Below are positions 12,462 through 21,003 of a stretch of DNA of 64,000 nt, one piece after another. The notes beneath the pieces are model-generated. The model did no database searches. It was given only the letters and a program-made list of their open reading frames with translations, and was not told the DNA's origin. The stretch's first letter is position 1. Each line of letters opens with the position of its first letter. The stretch comes from Streptomyces diastatochromogenes (GTDB lineage Bacteria; Actinomycetota; Actinomycetes; Streptomycetales; Streptomycetaceae). The DNA lies in assembly GCA_026913215.1 (NCBI GenBank), contig JAPTYK010000001.1, positions 3,720,001-3,784,000 of the forward strand. The letters run 5' to 3'. The translations under genes and the position numbers were made by a program.

Positions 12462-12518
12462 GGCGGCGAGGCTACTCGTCCGACGGGCCGCGCCCCGGGC
12501 GGACGCGGTCGCGCGGGG

Positions 12519-13604
12519 TCAGTCCTCGGGCGGCGTGGAAAGCGGGGTCACCGGTGCGGCGCGCACGATGGTGATCACCCGGTCGGTGAGCTGGAGCGGG
12601 CTGGCCGCGGGGTCGTCGTAACCGAGCAGCCGGTGGCCGCGGAGCACGCTCACCACCAGGTCGTCGGTCTCGCGGACGCTCCGGCCGGCCTCGCTCTTGG
12701 TCACCGGCCGTTCCACGAGGTCGAGGCCCGAGCCCTGCTGGATGAGGTCCTCCATCACCGTGCCGGCGCTGGGGCTGAGCACGGACAGACCGAGCAGGCG
12801 CCCGGCGGCGCTGGCGCTGGTGATGACCGCGTCCGCGCCGGACTGGCGCAGCAGCGGCGCGTTCTCCTCCTCGCGGACCGCGGCGACGATCTTCGCGCCC
12901 CGGTTGAGCTGGCGTGCCGTCAGGGTGACGAGGACCGCCGTGTCGTCGCGCTGGGTGGCGATGACGATCTGCCGGGCCCGCTGCACCTCGGCGCGGAGCA
13001 GCACGTCGCTGCGGGTGGCATCGCCGATGACGCCGACGAACCCGTCCGCGTTCGCCGTCTCGATCACCTTGTTGGAGGGGTCGACGATGACGATCTGGTC
13101 CTTGCGGAGCCCGGTCGCGCAGAGCGTCTGGATCGCGGACCGCCCCTTCGTCCCGAAACCGACGATGACGGTGTGGTCGCGCAAGGTGGACCTCCAGCGG
13201 TTCAGCCGGAACTCCTCCCGGGTCCGCTCGGTGAGGACCTCGAGAGTGGTGCCGACCAGGATGATCAGGAACAGCACGCGCAGGGGCGTGACCAGCAGGA
13301 TGTTGGCGAGCCGCGCCGTGTCGCTGTACGGGACGATGTCGCCGTATCCGGTGGTGGAGAGCGTCACGGTCGCGTAGTAGGCGCAGTCGAGGAAGTCGAG
13401 CTTCTCGTCGGCGTTGTCGTGGTAGCCGCCGCGGTCGACGTAGACGATGAGGACCGTCACGACGAGCACCCCGAGCGCCATGAGCAGCCGCTTGCCGACC
13501 TGGCGCAGCGGCCTCTCTACGACCCGGCGGGGCAGCCGGACCTGCGGTCCGGAGATCCGCTCGTCCGCGTTGCGGGCCATCACGTCACGACTGGGAAGTT
13601 TCAC
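12519..13604 (-). CDS. Potassium channel protein with TrkA-N (RCK) domain
   Basis: About 361 residues and intact. One helix (LLMALGVLVVTVLIVYV), a pore loop with the K+ selectivity filter TTGYGD and a second helix (ILLVTPLRVLFLIILVGTTL) are followed by a cytoplasmic Rossmann RCK domain (HTVIVGFGTKGRSAI, IGDATRSDVLLRAEV) and a TrkA-C-like end. This is the MthK/Kch architecture: a two-helix ligand-gated K+ channel. Start choice: GTG at 13604 overlaps the moeA stop as GTGA and has AAGGAG 10 bases upstream. A GTG at 13613 in the same frame has the ribosome site too close. The start region is inside the parS site, so residues 1-2 are encoded by it. Confidence 0.9.
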   Translation of the reverse strand: MKLPSRDVMARNADERISGPQVRLPRRVVERPLRQVGKRLLMALGVLVVTVLIVYVDRGGYHDNADEKLDFLDCAYYATVTLSTTGYGDIVPYSDTARLANILLVTPLRVLFLIILVGTTLEVLTERTREEFRLNRWRSTLRDHTVIVGFGTKGRSAIQTLCATGLRKDQIVIVDPSNKVIETANADGFVGVIGDATRSDVLLRAEVQRARQIVIATQRDDTAVLVTLTARQLNRGAKIVAAVREEENAPLLRQSGADAVITSASAAGRLLGLSVLSPSAGTVMEDLIQQGSGLDLVERPVTKSEAGRSVRETDDLVVSVLRGHRLLGYDDPAASPLQLTDRVITIVRAAPVTPLSTPPED

Positions 13605-13611
13605 GTGAAAC
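13598..13611. other. parS: ParB-binding site (perfect palindrome)
   Basis: GTTTCACGTGAAAC is the exact Streptomyces/Bacillus parS core. It spans the four-base GTGA overlap of moeA stop and channel start. Streptomyces chromosomes carry about 20 parS copies clustered around oriC, which agrees with gyrA lying 50 kb away. Confidence 0.93.
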
Positions 13612-14902
13612 ACGCTCCTTGGGCCGGTACGGCGCCCGACGTCGGCGGCCAGGGAAGGTCGAGGACGTCCAGCTCCTGGCCGGACCGGGCGCCGCCGGGC
13701 GGGACGACGGCCATGCCGTCCGCGACGGCGATGCCCCTGAGCATGGCGGGCCCGTTGTAGCGCAGCGGGAGGAGCCGTCCGTCCCGGTGGACGACGGGGA
13801 CGAGCCGGGTGTCGTACGGATGCCCGTGCACGTCCTCCTCGACGGGGCGCGGCCCCGGGAGACGGAGGTGCCGGCCAGGGCCGCGAGGAGCGGCTCGGCG
13901 AGCGTGAGGAGCCCGGAGACGGCGGCGAGCGGGTTGCCGGGCAGGCCGACGAGGTGGCGCCGGCCGCCCAGGGCCGCGAGGAGCATCGGGTGGCCGGGGC
14001 GGACCTTCACCCCGTCGACCAGGAGCGTGGCGCCCGCCTTGTCGAGCACGCGGTGGAGGTGGTCGACGGGCCCGGCGGCGGTGCCCCGGTGGTGACGACC
14101 AGGTCGGCGGCGGAGTCCGTGACGGCCGCGTACAGCTCCTCGGCGTCGTCGCGGATCCGCCGGGTGGCGAGCACCTCGGCGCCGAGCGCCGCCAGCCAGG
14201 GGCCGAGCATCGGGCCGAGGGCGTCACGGATGAGCCCCTCGTGGGGGAGCCCGGCCGTGAGCAGCTCGTCGCCGAGGACGAGGACCTCCACCCGGGGTCG
14301 CCGCGGTACGGGGAGCTCGTCGTAACCGGCGGCCGCGGCCAGGCCCAGTACGGCGGGGGTCACGGGGGTGCCGACGGGCAGCAGCGCGTCGCCGGAGCGG
14401 CATTCCTGGCCCCGGGGCCGGATGTCCTGTGCGGGGACCACCTCGCGCAGGGCGTGCAGGACGAGACCCGCGGCCCCGGCCCGCTCGGTACGGGAGTGCT
14501 CGCTGCGGATGACGGCGGTGGTCCCGGGCGGGACGGGCGCGCCGGTCGCGATCCGTACGGCCTCGCCGTCGTCCAGCGCGGCGGCGGGCGCGTGACCGGC
14601 GAGGACGGGACTCTCCGCGCGGACGCTCCAGGGTCCCGGCCCGGCGACGGCCCAGCCGTCCATGGCCGAGGTGTCGAAGGAGGGCAGGTCGGTGAGGGCG
14701 AGGAGCGGCTCGGCCAGGGTGTGGCCGAGCGCCTGCCCGAGCGGGAGGCGTCGCGGCTCGCGTCCGGCCCGCGCGGTGGTCCCGGCGCGGGTGGCGGCGG
14801 TCCGGGCCTCGGGCCAGGCGGTGGCCCGGTGCGGCGGCTCGGCCTTCGTACCGGTGCCGGTGGCGGTTTCCGGGGCCACGGGGCGGGCTCCTTCAGGGTC
14901 AT
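13601..14902 (-). CDS. moeA: Molybdopterin molybdotransferase MoeA, frameshifted
   Basis: MoeA inserts molybdate into adenylated molybdopterin. Recognisable segments are LPSFDTSAMDGWAV, GEAVRIATGAPVPPGTTAVIR, RPRGQECRSGDALLPVGT, VEVLVLGDELL, GVKVRPGHPMLLAAL and GLPGNPLAAV. The end reads GQELDVLDLPWPP ... GACFT with its TGA at 13601-13603. Bases are missing near 14882, 14075 and 13858, all in C or G runs. ATG 14902 forms an ATGA overlap with the presumed stop of the MobA-like gene upstream; with one C restored it reads MTLKEPAPVAPETATG and joins the conserved frame. A GTG at 14879 is an alternative start. The gene is coupled to the K+ channel downstream. Confidence 0.88.
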
Positions 14903-15853
14903 CCGGCCTCGTCCTACTCGGTGGCTTTTCGGAGGGCTGCTCGGCGGGCTGCTCGCCGTCCTGTTCGGCGGCCCAGCGCTGGGCGAGCGCCGCGGCCTGC
15001 GGGCGGCCTCGGCGACGGCCTCCGGTCCGCCCCGTCGCCCGCGCGGGCCGCCGCGTAGCCGACCAGGAAGGTGGTCAGGGGCGCGGCGGGGCGGGCGACG
15101 CCGTGGGCGGCGTCACGGGCGAGGTCGAGCAGGACGCCGGTGTCGACGTCCAGGTCGATGCCCAGTTCGGTCTTGACTGCGGTGATCCATTCATCGAGCA
15201 CGTTCCCATGCTCCCTGATGCGGGCGCGGGCCGTGGCGATGTCCTCCCAGGTGTCGCAGTCGAAGGAGGCGAGGGGGCCGCGGTGACCCGGATGAGGCGG
15301 AGTTCCGCCGTGAGGAGCGCAGCGGCCCCCGTTGAGGGTGCCCGCCGGTCGGTGACCCGCGCCAGTGCGCGCAGGAGCGGGGCGCGGCGGTACGCGGCGA
15401 CGAGCGGCTGGTCCCGGCCCCCGGCATCAGTGAGGAGCGCGGCCTCGGCCCCGGGATCCGCGACGAGCGCGTCGAGGAGGCGGCGGACGGTTGCCGCGTC
15501 GAGGAAGGGCAGGTCGGCGGAGAGAACGAGCAGGACGTCGGCACCGGTCCCCTGGGTGCCCACGCCGGTCTCCCGAACGTCGGCACCGTTCTCCCAGACG
15601 TCGGCGGCGGTCTCCCGGACGCCCGCGCCGAGGGCGGCGAGCGGGCCGCCGCCGGGCGGGTCTTCCCTGGTCCAGCGGACGGGGCGGGAGGTCGGTCGGG
15701 GGCGGCGACGACCACGGTCCGGCGGCGTCGGAGCAGGCCGCGAGCACCCGGTCGAGCAGGGTCCGGCCCCGACCCGTACCCCGGGCTTGTCGGAACCGCC
15801 GAGGCGCCGGGCGGCACCCCGGCGAGCACGACGGCGTCGTATGCGGTGGTCAC
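14899..15853 (-). CDS. MobA-like NTP transferase fused to DUF6457 domain, heavily frameshifted
   Basis: The start MTTAYDAVVLAG and the fragments GGSDKPGV, REDPPGGGPLAAL, VLLVLSADLPFLDAATVRRLL and GGRDQPLVAAYRRAPLLRAL fit a molybdenum cofactor guanylyl/cytidylyltransferase-like nucleotidyltransferase. The last part (MLDEWITAVKTELGIDLDVDTGVLLDLARDAAHGVARPAAPLTTFLVGYAAARAG, here described by its ends) is the DUF6457 helical domain. At least five shifts lie between 15810 and 14920. A separate reading of DUF6457 from ATG 15201 to TAG 14914 is possible, but the fusion is common in Streptomyces. The stop at 14899 is inferred from the ATGA overlap with moeA. Both genes serve molybdenum cofactor synthesis. 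Confidence 0.7.
15567..15629. repeat. 21-base repeat, three copies, inside the MobA-like gene
   Basis: Three 21-base units (GGTCTCCCGAACGTCGGCACC type) encode on the minus strand a seven-residue V-R/W-E-T/N-x-A-D element. The repeat expands a surface loop between the nucleotide-binding and acceptor parts of the MobA-like fold. Confidence 0.6.
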
Positions 15854-15889
15854 CCCAGCAGTATGGGGCGCCGGGTGCCACCGCCGACG

Positions 15890-15921
15890 GGCCCGTCTCC
15901 CTTGCTGAGACGAGACGGGCC
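15890..15921. terminator. Terminator hairpin behind the bkd operon
   Basis: GGCCCGTCTC (15890-15899) and GAGACGGGCC (15912-15921) form a perfect 10-base stem, 25 bases after the E2 stop and before the MobA-like gene start on the same strand. It separates the two operons. Confidence 0.75.
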
Positions 15922-15945
15922 GGTGGGGCGCGGGGAACGCCCGCG

Positions 15946-17372
15946 TCAGACCGTGCGGAGCAGGACGGCGGGCTGTTCGACGCAGTCCGCCACGTACCGC
16001 AGGAAGCCGCCCGCCGTGCCGCCGTCGCAGACGCGGTGGTCGAAGGTGAGCGAGAGCTGCACGACCTGACGGACGGCCAGTTCGCCCTGGTGCACCCAGG
16101 GCTTGGGGATGATCCGGCCGACACCGAGCATGGCGGCCTCGGGGTGGTTGATGATCGGCGTGGAGCCGTCGACCCCGAACACCCCGTAGTTGTTGAGGGT
16201 GAACGTGCCGCCGGTCAGATCGGCCGGGGTGATCGCGCCCTGCCGGGCTGCCTCTGTCAGCCGGGCGAACTCGGCCGTCAGCGACTCGGCCGTCCGGCTC
16301 CCCGCGTCCTTGACCACGGGGACGACGAGACCGCGCGGGGTCTGGGCGGCGAAGCCGAGGTGCACGGACGGCAGCCGGACGATCTCCCTTGCGGCGGTGT
16401 CCACCGTGGAGTTGAGCTCGGGGAACCGGGCCAGGGCGTGGACGCAGATGCGCGCGAGGAGCGCGAGCAGCGAGATCTTCGGCCCGCCCGCCGCGTTCAT
16501 CGCGGCGCGGGCCGCCATCAGTTCGGTCGCGTCGGCGTCCACCCAGCAGGTCGCGTCGGGGATCTCCGTACGGCTGCGGGACAGCTTGTCCGCCACCGCG
16601 CCCCGGACCCCGCGCAGCGGGACCCGCTCGCCGGCCGGTGCCGCGAGGGCCGTGGACGCCACGGCGGGAGCGGGCGCCGGTGCGGCGGCCTGCCGCTCCC
16701 GGGCGGCGAGGGCCAGCTCCACGTCGGCCCGCAGGATCAGTCCCTCGGGCCCGGAGCCGCGCACCTCCCGCAGATCGAGCCCCTGGTCACGGGCCAGCTT
16801 CCGCACGAGCGGCGAGATGACGGGCACGGGGCCCTCGTGCGCGCCGGGCGCCGCGACCGCTGCCGGAGCGACGGCCGCCGAAGCGACGGCCGGAGCCGGC
16901 GGGGTGACCTGGGCGGCGCGGGTGCGGCGGCCGGGGCCTGAGCGGCGGCGGCCGGAGCCGGTGCGGCCGCCGGGTTCGCATGCCGTACGCGACGGCGACG
17001 GGCGGCCGGACCGGCCGTGCCGTAACCGACGAGCACATTGCCCGAGTACTCGGAGGAGACGGCGGCGTCGGCCTCCGTGCGGGCCGCTTCCGGAGCGGCC
17101 TCCGCGAGCTCCTCCGGCGCGCCCGTGCCACCCACGGCGACCGTCAGGAGCGGTGCGCCGACGGGAAGTTCGGCGCCCTCCTCGCCGTACCGGGCGGTGA
17201 CGACGCCGCCGTACGGGCAGGGCACCTCGACCATGGCCTTGGCGGTCTCGACCTCGACGACCGGCTGGTCGATGGCGACGACGTCGCCGACGGACACCAG
17301 CCAGCGCACGATCTCGGCCTCGGTGAGGCCCTCGCCGAGGTCGGGAAGCTTGAACTCGAGCACGTGCGCCAT
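15946..17372 (-). CDS. bkdC: Branched-chain 2-oxoacid dehydrogenase E2 (dihydrolipoamide acyltransferase), one frameshift
   Basis: E2 carries acyl groups on a lipoyl arm and passes them to CoA. The N-terminal lipoyl domain has its modified lysine in VETAKAMVEV. The E1/E3-binding domain is SPLVRKLARDQGLDLREVRG. The C-terminal catalytic domain ends with the active-site motif DHRVCDGG. An Ala/Pro linker joins them; one base is missing in it near 16920. ATG 17372 shares one base with the E1 beta stop (TGATG), so E1alpha-E1beta-E2 are translationally linked. Assignment to branched-chain rather than pyruvate substrate rests on the E1 subunits being separate alpha and beta chains with a divergent Lrp regulator, as in Streptomyces bkd clusters. 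Confidence 0.88.
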
Positions 17373-18421
17373 CAACTTCCCGCCTCCCACTGCAGCCGCG
17401 CCACCGCGTCCAGGACCCGGTCCACGCCCGGCAGGTGGTGCCGCTCCAGCATCGGCGGCGGGTACGGGATGTCGAAGCCCGCGACCCGCAGCACCGGCGC
17501 CTCCAGGTGGTGGAAGCAGCGCTCGGTCACGCGTGCGGCGATCTCCGCGCCGGGGCCGCCGAAGCCGGTCGACTCGTGGACGACGACCGCGCGGCCGGTG
17601 CGCCGCACCGAGGCGCAGACGGTCTCGTCGTCGAAGGGCACGAGCGAGCGCAGGTCGACGACCTCCAGGTCCCAGCCCTCGGCCTGCGCGGCCTCCGCCG
17701 CCTCCAGACAGACCGGCACCGAAGGACCGTAGGTGATCAGGGTGGCCCCGGTGCCCCGGCGCCGCACGACGGCCTTGCCGATGGGCTCGACGGGCGTCGG
17801 CGCCTCGGGGGACCAGTCGGACTTGGACCAGTAGAGCCGCTTGGGCTCCAGGAAGACCACCGGGTCGTCGGAGGCGATGGCCGCGCGCAGCAGCCCGTAG
17901 GCGTCCTCGACGGTGGCCGGGGTGACGACGTGCAGGCCCGGGGTGGCCGTGTAGTAGGCCTCGGAGGAGTCGCTGTGGTGCTCGACGCCGCCGATCCCGC
18001 CGCCGTACGGGACGCGGATGACGATCGGCATCGACATCGCGCCGCGGGTGCGGTTGCGCATCTTCGCCACGTGCGAGAGCAGCTGCTCGAACGCCGGGTA
18101 GGCGAAGGCGTCGAACTGCATCTCGACGACCGGCCGCAGCCCGTACATCGCCATGCCGACCGCCGCGCCGAGGATGCCCGCCTCGGCCAGCGGGGTGTCC
18201 GTGCAGCGGTCCTCGCCGAACTCCTCGGCGAGCCCGTCGGTGACCCGGAAGACGCCGCCGAGGGTGCCGACGTCCTCGCCCATCACGTGGACGGTCGGGT
18301 CCTCGGCCATCGCGTCGCGCATGGCGCGCTGGAGCGCCTGCGCCATCGTGGCCGGCTTCGTCTTTCCGGCCTTCCCCGCGGCCTTGGCCGCCGCGGGACC
18401 GCTCGTCGCGATCGTCATCAC
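17372..18421 (-). CDS. bkdB: Branched-chain 2-oxoacid dehydrogenase E1 component, beta subunit
   Basis: An intact 349-residue beta subunit of a thiamine diphosphate-dependent E1. Landmarks are MAQALQRAMRDAMAEDP, VMGEDVGTLGGVF, RCTDTPLAEAGILGAAVGMA, QFDAFAYPAFEQL, RVPYGGGIGGVEHHSDSSEAYY (the histidine stretch that helps bind cofactor and substrate) and VVDLRSLVPFDDETV. Together with E1 alpha it decarboxylates the 2-oxoacids of Val, Leu and Ile and supplies branched starter units for fatty acids. Its ATG overlaps the E1 alpha stop (ATGA, 18418-18421), and its stop overlaps the E2 start by one base. The low-complexity AAAKAAGKAGKTKPA N-terminus is probably a flexible tail. Confidence 0.93.
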   Translation of the reverse strand: MMTIATSGPAAAKAAGKAGKTKPATMAQALQRAMRDAMAEDPTVHVMGEDVGTLGGVFRVTDGLAEEFGEDRCTDTPLAEAGILGAAVGMAMYGLRPVVEMQFDAFAYPAFEQLLSHVAKMRNRTRGAMSMPIVIRVPYGGGIGGVEHHSDSSEAYYTATPGLHVVTPATVEDAYGLLRAAIASDDPVVFLEPKRLYWSKSDWSPEAPTPVEPIGKAVVRRRGTGATLITYGPSVPVCLEAAEAAQAEGWDLEVVDLRSLVPFDDETVCASVRRTGRAVVVHESTGFGGPGAEIAARVTERCFHHLEAPVLRVAGFDIPYPPPMLERHHLPGVDRVLDAVARLQWEAGS

Positions 18422-19568
18422 GCCTCACCCTCGGCGTCGAGCTCGGCGCGCAGCTGCGCCGCCTGCTCGCGCAGCTGCGTGGTCTGCTCCGCGTAGACGT
18501 GGGAGAAGAGCTCCATCGGTTCGAGCACCGGGTCGGCATTCATGCGTTCGCGCAGCTCCGCGGCCATCGTCTCGGCGGCCTCCGCCGCCGCGCGCCTGCC
18601 GTCCTCGTCGAGCAGGCCGCGTTCCGTCAGTTCTCGTTCGAGCAGGAGCACCGGGTCGTGCTCCCGCCAGGCCTCTACCTCGCTCGCCTCGCGGTAGCGG
18701 GTGGCGTCGTCGGCGTTGGTGTGGGCGTCGATCCGGTAGGTGACGGCCTCGACGAGGGTGGGTCCGCCGCCGAGCCGCGCGCGGACCACGGCCTCGGTGA
18801 GCACCTGGTGGACGGCGACCGCGTCGTTCCCGTCGACGAGCCGGCCCGGCATCCCGTACCCGACGGCCTTGTGGGCCAGGGAGGGGGCCGCGGTCTGCTT
18901 GGCGAGCGGCACGGAGATCGCGAAGCCGTTGTTCTGGACGAAGAAGACCACGGGGGCCTTCCAGACGGCGGCGAAGTTCAGCGCCTCGTGGAAGTCGCCC
19001 TCGCTGGTGCCGCCGTCGCCGACCATGGCGAGGGCCACGATGTCGTCGCCCTTGAGGCGGGCGGCGTGGGCGAGGCCCACGGCGTGCGGGAGCTGGGTGG
19101 CGAGCGGCGTGCAGAGCGGGGCGATGCGGTACTCGTGCGGGTCGTACCCGGTGTGCCAGTCGCCGCGCAGCAGGGTCAGGGCCTGGACGGGGTCGAGGCC
19201 CCGGGCGACGGCCGCGAGCGTGTCGCGGTACGAGGGGAAGAGCCAGTCCCGGTCCTCCAGGACGAGGGCGGCGGCGACCTCGCACGCCTCCTGTCCGGTG
19301 GTGGACGGGTACACGGCGAGCCGGCCCTGCTTGGTGAGGGCGGTGGCCTGGGTGTTGTACCGGCGGCCGCGGACCAGCTCCGCGTAGAGCCGCAGCAGCA
19401 GCGCGGGGTCGGCGTCGGCCACGGCGTCCGTCCCGAGCACGCGCAGCGGCGCGGCGTCGGGCAGCAGCGGGGCGGGGTCGGTGCGCGGCTGCCACGCCGA
19501 CGGCGGGGCGGGCCGGTGGGCGGAGCGGCACCGGGTGGCTCTTGGACTGTCGAACTGCGCTGTTGCAA
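18418..19568 (-). CDS. bkdA: Branched-chain 2-oxoacid dehydrogenase E1 component, alpha subunit, one frameshift
   Basis: The thiamine diphosphate motif is GDGGTSEGDFHEALNFAAVWKAPVVFFVQNN (GDG ... NN), described here by its ends. Other landmarks are RRYNTQATALTKQGRLAVYPSTTGQEA and the Ser-rich regulatory loop YRIDAHTNADDATRYR. The start is inferred as TTG 19568, since a perfect AGGAGGT lies seven bases upstream and the next residues (QQRSSTVQEPPG) resemble Bkd N-termini I recall. One base is missing near 19510 before the PPSAWQPRTDPAPLLPD segment. The corrected length is about 383 residues. The divergent Lrp gene starts at 19755, with a TetR-type operator and a DnaA box in the gap. Confidence 0.88.
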
Positions 19569-19639
19569 CGAGTCCACCTCCTCGTGGGAGCGGGCATAAG
19601 ACCCGAAGGCGGGTGGCGCGAGTGTGGCGCGCCTCACCT

Positions 19640-19653
19640 ACCGATTGTTCGGT
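19640..19653. promoter_or_regulatory. Candidate TetR operator in the bkd-lrp intergenic region
   Basis: ACCGATTGTTCGGT matches the paaN/paaA operator core ACCGATCGTTCGGT at 13 of 14 bases. It lies 72 bases upstream of the E1 alpha start and 102 bases upstream of the lrp start. Confidence 0.5.
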
Positions 19654-19687
19654 CGTGGAGGCATTTTGGCTACAGGCACCTCCAGCC

Positions 19688-19696
19688 TGTGGACAA
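19688..19696 (-). other. DnaA box (TTGTCCACA on minus strand)
   Basis: TGTGGACAA is the reverse complement of the Streptomyces DnaA box TTGTCCACA. A second, weaker copy TTCTCCACA follows at 19701-19709. Confidence 0.6.
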
Positions 19697-19754
19697 ACGG
19701 TTCTCCACAGCCTGGGATAAGGGCAGGTCGTCCACCGGAGAGAGGCGGGGGCAT

Positions 19755-20294
19755 ATGGCGGATGAACAAATGGCCGACGACTGGGAGCGGGTCGTCGCAC
19801 CGGCCCCGGCACCGGTGATCCCAGGCGCCCCTGCACGCCCTCTGGACGCCGTCGACCGCGACATCCTGCGCATCCTCCAGACGGACGGCCGCGCCTCGAT
19901 CCGCTCCGTGGCCGAGCGGGTGCACGTCTCCCGCGCCAACGCGTACGCGCGGATCAACCGGCTCATCGACGACGGGGTCATCCGCGGTTTCAGCGCCCGC
20001 GTCAACCACGAGCGGGCGGGCCACGGCGCCTCCGCCTACATCACGCTCAGGATCGTCCAGAACTCCTGGCGGACCGTGCGCGAGCAGCTCCAGGCCCTGC
20101 CGGGAGCCGCGCACATCGCCCTGGTCAGCGGCGATTTCGACGTCCTGCTGCTCGTCCACACCCCGGACAACCGGACCCTGCGCGAGCTGGTCCTCACCAA
20201 GCTCCAGGCGATCCCCGAGGTGCTCTCCACCCGGACCCTGCTGGTCTTCGAGGAGACCGACCTCGACCCGGACCGCCTGGACCCGGGCCGCTGA
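19755..20294 (+). CDS. Lrp/AsnC family regulator (BkdR-type)
   Basis: A 179-residue Lrp-type protein. The N-terminal AsnC helix-turn-helix is LDAVDRDILRILQTDGRASIRSVAERVHVSRANAYARINRL in outline (LDAVDRDILRIL ... VSRANAYARINRL), followed by the GVIRGFSARVNHE linker and a C-terminal ligand-binding RAM domain (AHIALVSGDFDVLLLVHTPD). It is divergent from bkdABC, so it most likely regulates that operon in response to branched-chain amino acids or oxoacids. ATG 19755 follows GAGAGGCGGGGG. Its upstream region carries the TetR-type operator and the DnaA box. Confidence 0.9.
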   Translation: MADEQMADDWERVVAPAPAPVIPGAPARPLDAVDRDILRILQTDGRASIRSVAERVHVSRANAYARINRLIDDGVIRGFSARVNHERAGHGASAYITLRIVQNSWRTVREQLQALPGAAHIALVSGDFDVLLLVHTPDNRTLRELVLTKLQAIPEVLSTRTLLVFEETDLDPDRLDPGR

Positions 20295-20299
20295 GCCCC

Positions 20300-20317
20300 G
20301 GGACCGGGCCCGGTCCC
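20300..20317. terminator. Palindrome between convergent lrp and tetR genes
   Basis: GGGACCGGGCCCGGTCCC is a perfect 18-base palindrome six bases after the lrp stop. It is suited to form a bidirectional terminator with the following GCGCCCCGGGCC. The rest of the 116-base gap holds three CCGTACGAGGC-like copies. Confidence 0.5.
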
Positions 20318-20410
20318 CGCGCCCCGGGCCCCGAGTACGCCGTACGGGGGATCAGTAAGGCCGTACGAGGCCCAGCGGGCGTACCAGGGGCATGAGGCGC
20401 CGTACGAGGC

Positions 20411-21003
20411 TCAGCGAGCCGTCCGCAGCCCGTCGAAGGCCAGATGGACGACGGTCTCGGCCAGCTGCTCCCGCTCCGCCGTCGCGTCCGGATGCGGCCG
20501 GTACCACTCCACCAGCGAGTTGATCATGCCGAAGAGGAGCCGGGTCGCGAGCCGGATGTCCACGTCGGCCCGCAGATCGCCCTCCGCGGCGGCGGCCTTC
20601 AGCAGATCCGCCACCTTGTGGTCGAACTCGCGGCGCCGCTCCATCGCCCACCGCTCGGTGCCGGTGTTCCCCGCACCCGCAGCAGCAGCGTCACGTACGG
20701 CAGCTCCGCGATCAGCACCTCGACGGTGCGGCGCGTGACGTACTCGACCCGGTCGACGGCCCGGCCGCGCCCGGCGCCCGGCTCGTCGAGGATCGCGAAG
20801 AGCCCGTCGAGCGCCCGGCTGACCGCCCGCCGCAGCAACTCCTCCTTGCCGGAGACGTGGTGGTAGATCGAGGACTTGGAGATCCCGGCCGCCTTGGACA
20901 GGTGCTCCATCGACGTGCCGTCGTAACCGCGCTCGTTGAAGACCCGCACCGCGACCGAGAGCAGCGTCTCGGGGGTGTACGTGTCGCGCTTCGCCGTGGT
21001 CAT
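20411..21003 (-). CDS. TetR family transcriptional regulator, one frameshift (candidate regulator of paa/bkd genes)
   Basis: The N-terminal TetR helix-turn-helix is clear: TPETLLSVAVRVFNERGYDGTSMEHLSKAAGISKSSIYHHV in outline. The rest is a helical ligand domain ending LVEWYRPHPDATAEREQLAETVVHLAFDGLRTAR. One G is missing near 20670 (expected RVRGNTGTERWAMERRREFDHK). ATG 21003 overlaps the stop of the 3-hydroxyacyl-CoA dehydrogenase (ATGA), so the two are one operon read from the promoter near 22650. The genes around it and the operator shared by paaN and paaA make it the best candidate for a PaaR-like repressor released by an acyl-CoA. That role is inference. Confidence 0.85.

Noticed and set aside
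11151..13760. An 869-codon open frame on the plus strand
   Set aside because: It begins in the terminator-derived repeat and runs antisense through the oxidoreductase and K+ channel genes, which have clear conserved motifs. High GC keeps the frame open.
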